Notes: generated from the sequence alone by a model not told the origin. A DNA stretch of 64,000 nucleotides from Pseudomonas piscis (GCF_009380155.1 NZ_WHUV01000002.1:1426001-1490000), one strand, 5' to 3'. Shown: positions 43,730 through 52,391, numbered from the stretch's first letter. Program-made: numbers and translations.

Positions 43730-43812
43730 GACGACACGCGGCAACCCCAGCGCGCCCAGGGATCCAGCTCAAGCTGATATCATCCGCGCGCTTGTCCCCC
43801 AGGTAGAGAACG

Positions 43813-43974
43813 ATGAACCGTCGCAAGAAAATCAAGCAGCTGCTGGACGCCCACGCCAAGAAAGCCAAGGCCAAGCTGGCACCGAAAAACAAGCCCAAGT
43901 ACATCTGCAAGGCTGACCGCTTGAAGCTGGCCGAGGAAGCCGCCCGTGAGGCCCAGGCCGCTGCCCAGAGCTGA
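43813..43974 (+). CDS. Small basic protein, DUF2986-like
   Basis: 53 residues, MNRRKKIKQLLDAHAKKAKA at the N-terminus and KPKYICKADRLKLAEEAARE near the end. Very Lys/Ala-rich and basic, with one Cys. This pattern matches the small DUF2986 proteins of gamma-proteobacteria as I recall them; function unknown, possibly nucleic-acid or ribosome associated. The ATG has AGGTAGAGA upstream. It lies between the exported protein and the nuclease-like gene. Confidence 0.75.
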   Translation: MNRRKKIKQLLDAHAKKAKAKLAPKNKPKYICKADRLKLAEEAAREAQAAAQS

Positions 43975-44070
43975 GTGAAATGCCCTGGTGCCGCAGCGCA
44001 TGATGCCAGCCATGCTCGAGGGCACGAACGCCAGGGCCAGACGATTTACGGACAATGACAGAGGGATGCT

Positions 44071-44640
44071 GTGAGTCGAGTGATCAATCGTGTAATCCAG
44101 CAAGCCGCACAGAACTTCGCCGATAGCCTGAGTGCGTTCTACCCCTCCTATGGCCGCAATGGCATGAACGAACGCAACCTCACCTTTCAACTGGCCAATG
44201 CCTTTGGCGCACGCAACAACGCCCATGCCTTCATGGAAGTGCCGTTTCTCAACCCACTGACCCAGCGCTATGAGTATCGGATCGACTGCATGCTGTTCGA
44301 CAAGGAGCGCGTGTTCTTTGTCGAGGCCAAGCGCCTGTTCACGCCGAAAAAAGCCGCGCAACTGCGTATCGACTTCCAGCGCATGGGGACGGAGAACCTG
44401 GCCCCGGTCCTGGAGAAGTTCGTCGCCCCTTCCACCAAGGCGCGCACGGTCTATCGCCTGATACTGGCCGAAACCTGGCATAAGAACATCGTCAGCTGGT
44501 GGCGGATGGAAGACAGCACCCGGGCCTGGGACAACAGTTGGCTGCCAGACGATCGCGGCGTAGTCGAGGTCAAGACCTTCGACAACCAAAGAACCCTGTA
44601 CTGGCTGTATGCCTATGAGCAGTTGGAGATTCCGGCATAG
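44071..44640 (+). CDS. Uncharacterised protein with PD-(D/E)XK nuclease-like motif
   Basis: 189 residues, no signal peptide. E34 in NERNLTFQLANAF, D72 in RIDCMLFD and E85-A-K87 in VFFVEAKRLF fit the E...D...ExK arrangement of PD-(D/E)XK enzymes, with the hydrophobic strands around them. The second half (ILAETWHKNIVSWWRMEDS...) is Trp-rich and unknown. GTG start with AGAGGG 5-6 nt upstream. It is followed 75 bp later by an LRAT-fold protein. A nuclease role is inferred from motif only; a degenerate, non-catalytic fold is possible. Confidence 0.65.
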   Translation: MSRVINRVIQQAAQNFADSLSAFYPSYGRNGMNERNLTFQLANAFGARNNAHAFMEVPFLNPLTQRYEYRIDCMLFDKERVFFVEAKRLFTPKKAAQLRIDFQRMGTENLAPVLEKFVAPSTKARTVYRLILAETWHKNIVSWWRMEDSTRAWDNSWLPDDRGVVEVKTFDNQRTLYWLYAYEQLEIPA

Positions 44641-44715
44641 CTTGGGTGGCGAGGATCAAGGCCGGGATGCTTGCAAGGACCGCTGGTAAAGCACACAACT
44701 GGAGCACTATTGGAC

Positions 44716-45429
44716 ATGTACCCCACCGGAACTCATCTGATTGTTGGTCGATGCCTCTATACCCACCACGGGATCTTTGTCGGCAGGAATCGCGTGATCC
44801 ACTATTCCGGCATGGGTTCGGGCCTGCATAAGGGCTGTATCGAATCGACCAGCCTGGAAGCTTTCCTGCAAGGCAAGCAAGCCAGGGCCAGGACTTACAA
44901 GAAGGTCTATTTCCGCGGCCCCGAGATCTGCCGCCGGGCTCGCTCGCGACTGGGCGAAGATCAATACAACCTGCTGTTCAACAACTGCGAGCATTTCGCC
45001 ACTTGGTGCGCCACCGATCGGCACTCCAGCAAACAAGTCGAGGCAGCAAGGCAACGACTGGGCGCAGCAGCCACGGCCCACTTGCTGGGGCGCCAGGCCG
45101 CGAAGCAGGCCGCAGGGCAAACCACCAAGGCCCTGCTCGGCAAAGGAGCAACCACCGCTGCACGCCAGATGCTGGCCGGACAGGCAACCAGGACTGCAAC
45201 CAACCATATGGCCCGCTCATTGGCCGGCCAGGCCATGGCCAAGGGAGCAGTCGGCACCGTTGCTGGTTTCGCTGCCACTAGTGGAGTTTCCAGCATGGCT
45301 GCTGCAGGACTTGGCGTGGTGGGGCTGGCCGGCGGGACAGCCCTTGCTCCAGCGGTGGCAACAGTAGCAGTCGCGGCAGGTGCGGCTTATGTGGTCAGTA
45401 GCATCTGGGACTGGATTACGGACTGGTAA
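44716..45429 (+). CDS. LRAT-fold (NlpC/P60-superfamily) protein with Ala/Gly-rich C-terminus
   Basis: 237 residues. The first ~110 residues are an LRAT-type papain-like fold: PTGTHLIVGRCLYTHHGIFVG with H18, H29 in RNRVIHYSG, and the nucleophile C91 in NNCEHFATWC. The LRAT family includes acyltransferases and thioester enzymes. From about 115 the chain is Ala/Gly/Thr-rich and amphipathic, becoming hydrophobic near 185-225 (GVSSMAAAGLGVVGLAGGTALAPAVATVAVAAGAAYVV), so it may insert in a membrane; it ends DWITDW. I use the ATG at 44716, which has GGAG 11 nt upstream; a TTG at 44671 would add 15 residues. A strong terminator follows. Confidence 0.8.
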   Translation: MYPTGTHLIVGRCLYTHHGIFVGRNRVIHYSGMGSGLHKGCIESTSLEAFLQGKQARARTYKKVYFRGPEICRRARSRLGEDQYNLLFNNCEHFATWCATDRHSSKQVEAARQRLGAAATAHLLGRQAAKQAAGQTTKALLGKGATTAARQMLAGQATRTATNHMARSLAGQAMAKGAVGTVAGFAATSGVSSMAAAGLGVVGLAGGTALAPAVATVAVAAGAAYVVSSIWDWITDW

Positions 45430-45478
45430 CGAACCGCGGGACAGGAACCCTCTAGTTCGAGCCCCCTGTCCAACCAAC

Positions 45479-45505
45479 AGGCGACCCAAAACGTCGCCTT
45501 TTTTC
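45479..45505 (+). terminator. Rho-independent terminator after the LRAT-fold gene
   Basis: AGGCGAC and GTCGCCT arms with a 7-nt loop followed by a T run (CCTTTTTT). It sits 50 bp after the stop codon and defines the end of the 43.8-45.4 kb gene group. Confidence 0.88.
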
Positions 45506-45647
45506 GTATCGTCAGGGCTAGACCCACATCACCCAGGCTCGACGTTCATTCTGGGGCAACGCTTTATCGTCAAGTTTCAACCCCACCGAAGTATCGCTGA
45601 GCCCAGTTAGGGATATCGAGCAGCTAAGTATTGATGAGTACCTTGCT

Positions 45648-46901
45648 TCAAGCGCGCATGGCGGAATCCAGCTTGGGGTGCTTGTCTTTATAGTAAAGCT
45701 CCGCATCCGCTGCATCTTCCAGAAATCCCCAAACAGACCTTGCAAGTACGGAGGACAACAAGATAACCGTGAAGATCCCCCCATGTACCCATAGCAAACC
45801 ACCGATACCAAACTGCGTTACTGCAGAACCCATGAGCATAAAGGAAGCCGAGTTCGCAAGCTGATTGATAACAAGAGTGGCTGCCGTCAATCGGATGCGA
45901 ACTCCAGGAGGCACTGAAACGGTTCTTTTATCCATCCCGACAAGAGCAATGGAAGCACTGCTAGCCCCTGCAACAAAGAGGCACACAGCCAACTGCCAAA
46001 TCTCTACCGAAAGAGCTGAAGCACTGAGAGAAGCACTCAGCAGTGCCCAAAGCGCTAGGTACCTATTACGCTGATGCTCTTTTCCGGCAATAAAAGGACT
46101 AAGCCAAAACAGCCCCGCGACAGATCCCCCTGCAAATATAGCGTTGAATAGACCTACACTGCTTTCAGCAAGATCATGTGCATGGATCTGGTTCGGAACC
46201 AGCATGGGCAAGGTAGCGGTCATTGCCAGGCAGAGTAAAAGACCAGATAGAGTCAAGAACCGTTCCGGCGGAAGAATGAGTTTTAGCTTGATACCTAAAA
46301 ACATGTCCTGGACGCGTTCGATAGATGATTTGACCCGCTTCAGATCAGGCTCCACCCCATTGGGCAACATGAGTGCAAAAATCAGGGCCGCCACACCCAC
46401 CATTGCGGAAAAAAGCAGGGCAGCTTGCGACGAAATCATGCCAATGGCAGCCCCTGCCAACAACGGACCGACTACCCGGCTGATAGTGACGACAATACGG
46501 CGGATGCGAAATGCATACTCTATACGATGCTTCTCTACTGTTTCAGCCGGATATATACCAAACAGCGACTGGACAACACCAAAGGCTGATACGGCAAAAA
46601 TATCAATTATCGTTAAAGCCTCTATCGAATATGAAACAGAAACAGAAAAGTAACGAAGGATGCCAGTCAACAGAATTATCGTGCAGCCGGCTTTGAGCGC
46701 GGTACCACGCCGCATGCCCTCGACACGGGGAGCTAAAAACAGTATGGAAATGACGGCAGCGACGGCAAGTATTGTTTCGTAGGTTGCCAGTTCAAGCAGG
46801 CCTCCCCGCTGCACTATGACAAGAGGTACCGTCGCGTTCCAGCAGCCGAGGTATATGCATATCAATGCTTCAAGGCAAAGGTATCTTCGAAAAATGTTCA
46901 A
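45648..46901 (-). CDS. Major-facilitator-superfamily-like membrane transporter
   Basis: 417 residues, about 11-12 hydrophobic segments, starting at a TTG with AAGGA 8 nt upstream. It has LYLAVAAVISILFLAPRVEGMRRG-like loops between the first helices (VISILFLAPRVEGMRRGTAL), RYFSVSVSYSIEALTIIDIF and an NAIFAGGSVAGLFWLSPFI segment. I read it as an MFS efflux-like protein; a precise family is not clear. The base composition is AT-richer than its neighbours and the flank toward 47.7 kb is gene-poor, which suggests recent acquisition. No substrate can be assigned. Confidence 0.75.
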   Translation of the reverse strand: MNIFRRYLCLEALICIYLGCWNATVPLVIVQRGGLLELATYETILAVAAVISILFLAPRVEGMRRGTALKAGCTIILLTGILRYFSVSVSYSIEALTIIDIFAVSAFGVVQSLFGIYPAETVEKHRIEYAFRIRRIVVTISRVVGPLLAGAAIGMISSQAALLFSAMVGVAALIFALMLPNGVEPDLKRVKSSIERVQDMFLGIKLKLILPPERFLTLSGLLLCLAMTATLPMLVPNQIHAHDLAESSVGLFNAIFAGGSVAGLFWLSPFIAGKEHQRNRYLALWALLSASLSASALSVEIWQLAVCLFVAGASSASIALVGMDKRTVSVPPGVRIRLTAATLVINQLANSASFMLMGSAVTQFGIGGLLWVHGGIFTVILLSSVLARSVWGFLEDAADAELYYKDKHPKLDSAMRA

Positions 46902-47688
46902 GCCATATATCCTTTCCCCACATGAGATCTACAACAGCCATCTGCCGTTGCAGCCCTCATGCACTACGGTTATCCCGCCATGAAATGGCTTGACATTGAA
47001 GCGACCAATGCCAACTTCGCATCTTTGAAATTCCGCGCCACTCTCCAGGCATCGCCAATACTTCAATACTTTTACACCCCAAGGATCTGGCGACGACCGA
47101 GAAACATGCTGCTCGCAAATAACTTGTCTCTTGATGAGGCCTAAAGCGCCAACGAATCAATTAGACGCTTAAAAACGTCTACCCGACATATCAAGCAGAA
47201 ACACCATGAATATATTCAGGACCTTGCAGTTGGCTTGGTGAGGCGCAGCGGACTATTTCATAGATCGAGGAAAATCTTCAAGGATCGAAAAACTTTATGC
47301 TTATACTCAATATCCATATCGGCTACCCATCGGCGATGAACAACCTGAAATGCTATTGCAGCGCCGCCCAGGCAAAGGAAAACATCGAGATGGCCATAAG
47401 CATTCAATTAAACCTGCCCCTTGAATAGAAAGAGGGCGAATATCCTCGCGAGCCCGCATAACTCAAGGCCGGATGGCTTCACTCCAAGACTCTAAGATCA
47501 CCTCTGCCTCTGCAAAGTAGCCCAGTGACTCAGGCGTCACTGACGCAGCCCATCACCAGCTTTGCCGCTGGGCTGCCCCGCAACTGTCGGGATCGACCGG
47601 ACGGGCCGCCTGATACCCCAAGATGCCTTGCTTTTCAGGCTCTGATGAAGGATTGGGAACAAGCTTCGCGACGTAAACGAAGGCTCGA
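46902..47688. other. AT-richer, gene-poor region
   Basis: About 790 bp between the transporter start and the queH end. It has lower GC than average. The longest reading with any coding look is a 43-codon frame at 47297-47428 (starting MLILNIHIGYPSAMNN) without a good ribosome-binding site. It may hold gene remnants. I cannot support a gene. Confidence 0.5.
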
Positions 47689-48342
47689 TCACTCATCGTC
47701 CCCGTAGTACTTGACGCCAATGCGGATGATGTCTCGTCCCTGGTCCTTGCGGTGGTGGTTGGTATCGCGCAGTGAGTAGATGCAACCACAGTACTCTTGC
47801 TGGTAGAAACGTTCGCGCTTGCTGATTTCGATCATCCGCGCCGAACCACCGCCCTTGCGCCAGTTGTAATCCCAATAGGTGATCCCCGGATACTTTTGCG
47901 CGCTGCGGATGCCGCTATCGGTGATTTGCTTCATGTCTTTCCAGCGCGAGATACCCAGGGAACTGGAAATCACCCTGAAGTTGTTTTCATAGGCGTAGAG
48001 CGCAGTGCGTTCGAAGCGCATATCGAAGCACATGGTGCAGCGCGTGCCACGTTCGGGCTCATGCTCCATGCCTTTGGCCCGTTCGAACCAGTTGTCTTTG
48101 TCATAGTCGGCATCGATGAACGGCACATTGTGATCTTCGGCAAAGCGAATGTTCTCGTCCTTGCGCAATAGGTATTCCCGTTCGGGATGAATGTTGGGGT
48201 TATAGAAGAAGATGGTGTAGTCGATGCCCGAGGCGCTGATCGCCTCCATCACCTCTCCCGAACAGGGAGCGCAGCAGGAGTGCAACAGCAACTTCTGCGC
48301 ACCATTGGGAAGGCTCAGCCGAGGCCTTTTGAAGTCTGGCAT
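47689..48342 (-). CDS. queH: Epoxyqueuosine reductase QueH
   Basis: 217 residues from the ATG at 48342 ([10 protein letters not shown]); an in-frame upstream ATG at 48417 adds 25 unlikely residues. QueH reduces epoxyqueuosine in tRNA to queuosine, the last step of Q34 modification, and is an alternative to QueG. Conserved Cys-rich motifs are seen: [17 protein letters not shown] near residue 17, [16 protein letters not shown] near 93 and [11 protein letters not shown] near 183, which hold the iron-sulfur cluster and metal. Transcribed alone, downstream of the flavin-reductase gene but on the same strand with about 115 bp between. Confidence 0.92.
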   Translation of the reverse strand: MPDFKRPRLSLPNGAQKLLLHSCCAPCSGEVMEAISASGIDYTIFFYNPNIHPEREYLLRKDENIRFAEDHNVPFIDADYDKDNWFERAKGMEHEPERGTRCTMCFDMRFERTALYAYENNFRVISSSLGISRWKDMKQITDSGIRSAQKYPGITYWDYNWRKGGGSARMIEISKRERFYQQEYCGCIYSLRDTNHHRKDQGRDIIRIGVKYYGDDE

Positions 48343-48457
48343 TGGGGGGTGTCCTGGATAGATCGCCCAGATGAAAAAACCAGAGCACGATGATGTGCTC
48401 CGGCAACCTTTAGGCAAACGTCGCTGGATGCGTGAAGCGCTCCGCGCAGATAGATGC

Positions 48458-48967
48458 TCAAACCGTGCTGTGTGCGGCGATGTTGCAATACTGCCCCTTG
48501 AAGTACAGCAATGGCTGCGTGGCGGCAGCTTCTTGCAGGTTCAATGCCTTCACTTCACCAATCACGATCAGATGATCGCCTGCAGCGTGCTCGGCATGAA
48601 TTTCGCAATCGAGCCAGTGCAGGCTACCGGCAATGATGGGATTACCCAGCGGTGACTCCTGCCATTGGACTCCGCGCCATTTGTCCGTGCCACGGCGAGC
48701 GAACTGGTTGGAAATACTGACCTGTTCGCCTGAGAGGATATTGACGACGAACCGGCCGGCCTGGCGAATCCTTGGATAGCTGGCCGAGCTGGACATGACG
48801 CTGAACGACACCAGCGGCGGGCTCATCGAGACGCTGTAGAACGACTGGCAAGTGAAACCAATCGGTTCGCCATCGATGTGGGAGGTAATCACCGTGATAC
48901 CGGATGCGTAGTGCCCGAGCGCTTCGCGAAAGCTCATAGGTTCGATAGCAGTACTAGGGAATGGCAT
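48458..48967 (-). CDS. Flavin reductase-like protein (FMN-binding split barrel)
   Basis: 169 residues from the ATG at 48967. Flavin-reductase domain (HpaC/RutF class): [57 protein letters not shown], then [21 protein letters not shown] and [14 protein letters not shown]. It reduces FMN or FAD with NAD(P)H to serve a partner oxygenase. It lies 103 bp downstream of mesD on the same strand. As the MesD/MesX reaction is oxygen-dependent, a role in supplying reduced flavin is plausible but inferred. The AGG site is about 8 nt before the start. Confidence 0.86.
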   Translation of the reverse strand: MPFPSTAIEPMSFREALGHYASGITVITSHIDGEPIGFTCQSFYSVSMSPPLVSFSVMSSSASYPRIRQAGRFVVNILSGEQVSISNQFARRGTDKWRGVQWQESPLGNPIIAGSLHWLDCEIHAEHAAGDHLIVIGEVKALNLQEAAATQPLLYFKGQYCNIAAHSTV

Positions 48968-49070
48968 ATCAGGACCTGAATATTGGGTGCCGTACGAAAG
49001 TGCCAAGGACGGTTGAATTAGCTTGAGCTACCACCGCCCCTTTGGCATTCCTTGCGGCTCCAGCTAAGCA

Positions 49071-50099
49071 CTAGTTCGAAAGTTCTCTTCGGACGATTTC
49101 CGCACCTGCGCTCAAAGCGCCCAGCTTGCCTCTCGCTACTTTTCGAGACAAAGGCGCCATGCCGCAGTTGGTGCAAGGATAGAGCTTGTCGGCATCGACG
49201 AACTGCAGTGCTTTTCGCAGCGTGTTGGCTACTTCTTCTGGAGTCTCAATGACGTTGGAGGCGACGTCGATAGCGCCTACCATCACCTTTTTACCGCGAA
49301 TGAGTTCTATGAGGTCCATCGGCACATGGGAGTTATGGCACTCCAGTGAAACTATATCGATGCTGGATTTCTGCAGCTTGGGGAAGGCTTCTTCATATTG
49401 CCGCCACTCTGATCCCAGCGTCTTTTTCCAGTCTGTATTGGCTTTTATGCCATAGCCATAGCAGATATGTACCGCTGTTTCACATTTGAGGCCTTCAATA
49501 GCGCGCTCTAATGTGGCAACACCCCACTCGTTCACCTCATCGAAGAAGACATTGAACGCAGGCTCATCGAACTGGATGATATCGACACCAGCAGCCTCAA
49601 GCTCCCTGGCCTCTTGATTGAGGATCTTGGCGAACTCCCAAGCCAGTTTTTCACGGCTTTTATAGTGGCTGTCATAAAGCGTATCGATCATCGTCATCGG
49701 ACCTGGCAGGGCCCACTTTATGGGTTGCTTGGTTTGCTGGCGCAAGAACTTGGCATCTTCGACAAATACGGGTTTTTGGCGAGTGACCGCACCCACGACC
49801 GTCGGCACGCTGGCGTCATAGCGATCACGAATCCTGACGGTCTCGCGCTTCTCGAAATCGACACCGTCCAGATGCTCAATAAAGGTGGTGACGAAGTGCT
49901 GGCGGGTTTGTTCGCCATCACTGACGATATCAATGCCTGCCTGCTGCTGCTCTTGCAATGACAAGCGCAAAGCATCCTGCTTACCCTCGACCAGCTCTTC
50001 GCCTTGCAACTTCCAAGGTGACCAGAGTTTCTCTGGTTGTGCCAGCCAGGAAGGTTTGGGCAGGCTGCCAGCGGTTGAGGTAGGGAGCAATTTCTTCAC
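49071..50099 (-). CDS. mesD: Core-MetE methionine synthase MesD (folate-independent, oxygen-dependent type)
   Basis: 342 residues from the GTG at 50099 (VKKLLPTSTAGSLPKP), with AAGG 9 nt upstream. It is a MetE C-terminal-domain-only methionine synthase. Zinc ligands fit H/C in AVHICYGYG, Glu in DIVSLECHNSH and Cys in CTNCGMAPL. There is no N-terminal MetE half for triglutamyl-folate, and the upstream neighbour is DUF1852 (MesX), so this is MesD of Price et al.'s core-MetE families, which needs MesX and oxygen for methionine synthesis. The methyl donor is not established from sequence. It lies 26 bp after mesX and is co-transcribed with it. Confidence 0.9.
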   Translation of the reverse strand: MKKLLPTSTAGSLPKPSWLAQPEKLWSPWKLQGEELVEGKQDALRLSLQEQQQAGIDIVSDGEQTRQHFVTTFIEHLDGVDFEKRETVRIRDRYDASVPTVVGAVTRQKPVFVEDAKFLRQQTKQPIKWALPGPMTMIDTLYDSHYKSREKLAWEFAKILNQEARELEAAGVDIIQFDEPAFNVFFDEVNEWGVATLERAIEGLKCETAVHICYGYGIKANTDWKKTLGSEWRQYEEAFPKLQKSSIDIVSLECHNSHVPMDLIELIRGKKVMVGAIDVASNVIETPEEVANTLRKALQFVDADKLYPCTNCGMAPLSRKVARGKLGALSAGAEIVRRELSN

Positions 50100-50125
50100 A
50101 ATAGATAACCTTGTATTTTTATCAT

Positions 50126-51109
50126 TCAAAGGGCGTAATTTGCGGACCACTGCTCGAGAATGCCTCGGTAGGGCTTGATGAAGTGCTCCTCGACAAATTG
50201 TCCCTGTTCAATGGCCAAGCGACTGCGCTCTTCTCGGTCGTAGACAATTCGGGTCAATGAATAGTCCTGATTCTTCAGGCTTGGCTGATAGGACTTTCCT
50301 GCCACAGAGTTTGCATTGTAGATTTCAGGCCGGTAAATCTTTTGAAAGGTATCCATCGTGCTGATGGTGCTGATCAACTCAAGATTAGTGTAGTCATCGA
50401 GCAAATCGCCGGAAAAATAAAAGGCCAGGGGCGCAGCACTGTTTGGCGGCATAAAATAACGAACCTTCAACCCCATCTTGTTGAAATATTCATCCGTCAG
50501 GGAATATTCATCCTGCTGGTATTCGACACCCAATACAGGATGATTGTTTTCAGTCCGATGATAGGTTCTGCTACTCGAAACACTCAGGCATATGACTGGC
50601 GGCTTGTTGAAATTCTGCTTGTACGCACTGGAGTTCACAAAGCACTTGAAGAGGTTGCCATGCAGGTCACCGAAGTTTTCCGGAGTGCTAAAATCTGGCC
50701 GCCCATTATTGTGCCCCAACAACAGCACGCTAAAGTCATAATCTCGCACATAAGACGAGAAGTTATTGCCGACAATGCCTTCGGTACGCACATTGGTCTG
50801 TCGATCGAGAATATTGGTTTTCAGTATTTCAATCAGCGGCAGGGAATCACCGCTATTGCCAACACCAAGATTCATCGCGACAGAGATAATTTCAAGCTCA
50901 ACGGAATAACGATCACCCTTGGGGTTATCCCAGTGCGCCAAGGCATTGAAACGGTTATCTATCATTCTCAAGGTATTGCGCAAGTTCTCTTGGCGACTAT
51001 TACCCCTGGCCAAGTTAGCGAAATTGGTAGTGATCCGTGTATTTTCGGAGGGTTGATAGTCCTCATCAAAAGAAATGCTTTTAATCGAAAATAAAAATTC
51101 GCTACTCAT
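50126..51109 (-). CDS. mesX: MesX (DUF1852), partner of MesD
   Basis: 327 residues from the ATG at 51109 (MSSEFLFSIKSISFDEDYQ). It matches the DUF1852 protein that is found beside MesD and is needed for its activity. Typical stretches are ENTRITTNFANLARG, DNRFNALAHWDNPKGDRYSVELEII, FYFSGDLLDDYTNLELISTISTMDTFQKIYRPEIYNAN and AIEQGQFVEEHFIKPYRGILEQWSANYAL. No signal peptide. Composition is clearly AT-richer than the genome average, as is mesD, a sign of transfer. A MetR-type box lies about 150 bp upstream. Confidence 0.9.
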   Translation of the reverse strand: MSSEFLFSIKSISFDEDYQPSENTRITTNFANLARGNSRQENLRNTLRMIDNRFNALAHWDNPKGDRYSVELEIISVAMNLGVGNSGDSLPLIEILKTNILDRQTNVRTEGIVGNNFSSYVRDYDFSVLLLGHNNGRPDFSTPENFGDLHGNLFKCFVNSSAYKQNFNKPPVICLSVSSSRTYHRTENNHPVLGVEYQQDEYSLTDEYFNKMGLKVRYFMPPNSAAPLAFYFSGDLLDDYTNLELISTISTMDTFQKIYRPEIYNANSVAGKSYQPSLKNQDYSLTRIVYDREERSRLAIEQGQFVEEHFIKPYRGILEQWSANYAL

Positions 51110-51250
51110 TTCAATCCGACACCCTAAAAGAAGAGGCAAACCAGAGGTAATTAATCGGACCTTGATTCATTCCAATTTATTTTCCGGCTTCACTTAATAT
51201 TCTTTGCGATACTCACAAGTTGCATGTATTTTATGCAAACTTAATGATTG

Positions 51251-51273
51251 AGTGAAAATGAATTGATTTCACT
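51251..51273. promoter_or_regulatory. MetR-type box upstream of mesX
   Basis: TGAATTGATTTCA at 51259-51271 is a perfect match to the MetR consensus TGAA-N5-TTCA. It overlaps a larger inverted repeat AGTGAAA (51251-51257) and TTTCACT (51267-51273). It is about 150 bp upstream of mesX. Control by MetR and homocysteine is a natural guess for a methionine synthase gene. Confidence 0.65.
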
Positions 51274-51448
51274 GAGTCTTTAGCCATCTTCATGATGCGT
51301 TATACGGCCAACCGCAGAAGTTCTGCGGCACGGGGGCCTAGCCCCCCCAGCAGTGCGCAACGCCATTGCCTGGGGCAATCCCGGCGCAGGCGACAGCATC
51401 CCCACCACAAACGCTGCAACGGCACCCGACGGGTGTTTGCCAGGGCAC

Positions 51449-51478
51449 AAAAAAGCCCGCGGCACATGGGCGCGGGCT
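51449..51478 (-). terminator. Rho-independent terminator of puuR
   Basis: On the minus strand AGCCCGCG and CGCGGGCT pair over 8 bp with a 9-nt loop and are followed by a run of six Ts. It lies 45 bp after the stop of puuR, and defines the right end of the intergenic region ahead of mesX. Confidence 0.85.
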
Positions 51479-51523
51479 CGAGCGGGGTTACAGCAGGCAA
51501 TGCCGGATCAGTGCCCTGCCTGC

Positions 51524-52072
51524 TTAGAAGTTCGCCGGGGTGTTGGCACTGATGATCTCGGCCTCATCCTGGCCAATGTTCCTGAAGCTATGGGGCAAGG
51601 TGGTAGGGAAGTAGTAACCATCGCCCGGATTGAGCACGCTCACCTGGCCATCCACCGTCAGTTCCACGGTGCCACGGATCACCAGGCCGCACTCCTCGCC
51701 TTCGTTGTGCACGATCGGCTCTTCGCCGGAGCTGGCGCCCGGGGCGTACTGCTCGCGCAAAAAGCGCATCTGCCGGTTGGCCAGGGGGGCTCCGACCATC
51801 AACAGGCGCAGGCCGTCACGACCCAGGTCCGGTTGTTCGCTGGCACGGAATACGTATTGGTGCTCACGGGGCGGCTGGTCGAAGGTGAAGAAGTCGGCCA
51901 GGGACATGGGAATGCCTTCCAGCAGCTTTTTCAGGGAACTGACGGAGGGGCTGACGCGATTCTGTTCGATCAGGGAGATGGTGGCATTGGTAACGCCGCT
52001 ACGCCGGGCCAGCTCGCGCTGGGAGAGGTTGTAGCTTTCGCGAACGAGTTTGAGTCGGGTGCCCGTGTCCAT
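51524..52072 (-). CDS. puuR: PuuR-like regulator: HTH plus cupin
   Basis: 182 residues. N-terminal XRE-type helix-turn-helix: GTRLKLVRESYNLSQRELARRSGVTNATISLIEQNRVSPSVSSLKKLLEG; C-terminal cupin: GEECGLVIRGTVELTVDGQVSVLNPGDGYYFPTTLPHSFRNIG, with His and Glu where metal or ligand binds. This is the PuuR architecture, a repressor of putrescine use released by putrescine. Next to puuB, puuC and puuA it is the evident local regulator. It is transcribed in the same direction as those genes but downstream of them with a 320-bp gap. Confidence 0.92.
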   Translation of the reverse strand: MDTGTRLKLVRESYNLSQRELARRSGVTNATISLIEQNRVSPSVSSLKKLLEGIPMSLADFFTFDQPPREHQYVFRASEQPDLGRDGLRLLMVGAPLANRQMRFLREQYAPGASSGEEPIVHNEGEECGLVIRGTVELTVDGQVSVLNPGDGYYFPTTLPHSFRNIGQDEAEIISANTPANF

Positions 52073-52391
52073 AACAGCCTTATGTGAGAGGAACTGGAGG
52101 GAATCGTGTGGCGGTTGGGTCGCGAAAATCGCGATCTGGCTGCCCCTGGAGCCGGAAAGGCGGCTATTTAAACATGTTTGACGGCGGTGCTGTAAAGGCT
52201 GGCGACAAGGGGTTTACGGGGATTTTACGGTGGATTTTCGGGGGCTGGGAGGTCCTGCGTTCGGCCGCGAAGCGGGCGCCAAGCCTGTCGACGCGTGGTG
52301 CCTGGCAAACCGCGTCATCGCTCATCGCGAGCAAGCTGCGCTCCTACATAGAACAGGAGCGCGCAGTGCCATGCTCATGCATCCTTTCAGA
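52073..52391. other. Intergenic region with a REP-like repeat
   Basis: About 320 bp between puuR and the end of puuB. It carries the REP-type element at 52323-52362 and a promoter-like part for puuR with repeated TTTACGG/TTTTACGG near 52213 and 52226. No gene. Confidence 0.6.
52323..52362. repeat. Pseudomonas REP-type element with a second hairpin
   Basis: The stretch 52323-52348 is nearly the common fluorescent-pseudomonad REP (ATCGCGAGCAAGCTCGCTCC pattern, here with one extra base), followed by GCGCTCCT/AGGAGCGC (52338-52345, 52355-52362), an 8-bp stem with a 9-nt loop. It lies 30 bp after the puuB stop and probably also helps terminate it. Confidence 0.75.

Larger units (their letters stand above)
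51110..51523. other. Intergenic region between mesX and puuR
   Basis: About 410 bp. The half next to mesX is AT-rich with a MetR-type box and a TTGCAT/ATGCAA inverted repeat near 51220-51239; the half next to puuR is GC-rich and contains the puuR terminator. No gene. Confidence 0.6.

Noticed and set aside
46957..47160. Overlapping short frames on both strands upstream of the MFS gene
   Set aside because: No ribosome-binding site, no family match, and both strands are open by chance over the same AT-rich stretch.
47297..47428. 43-codon frame starting MLILNIHIGYPSAMNN in the gene-poor region
   Set aside because: Weak ribosome-binding site and no recognisable family. Kept only as a note in the gap entry.
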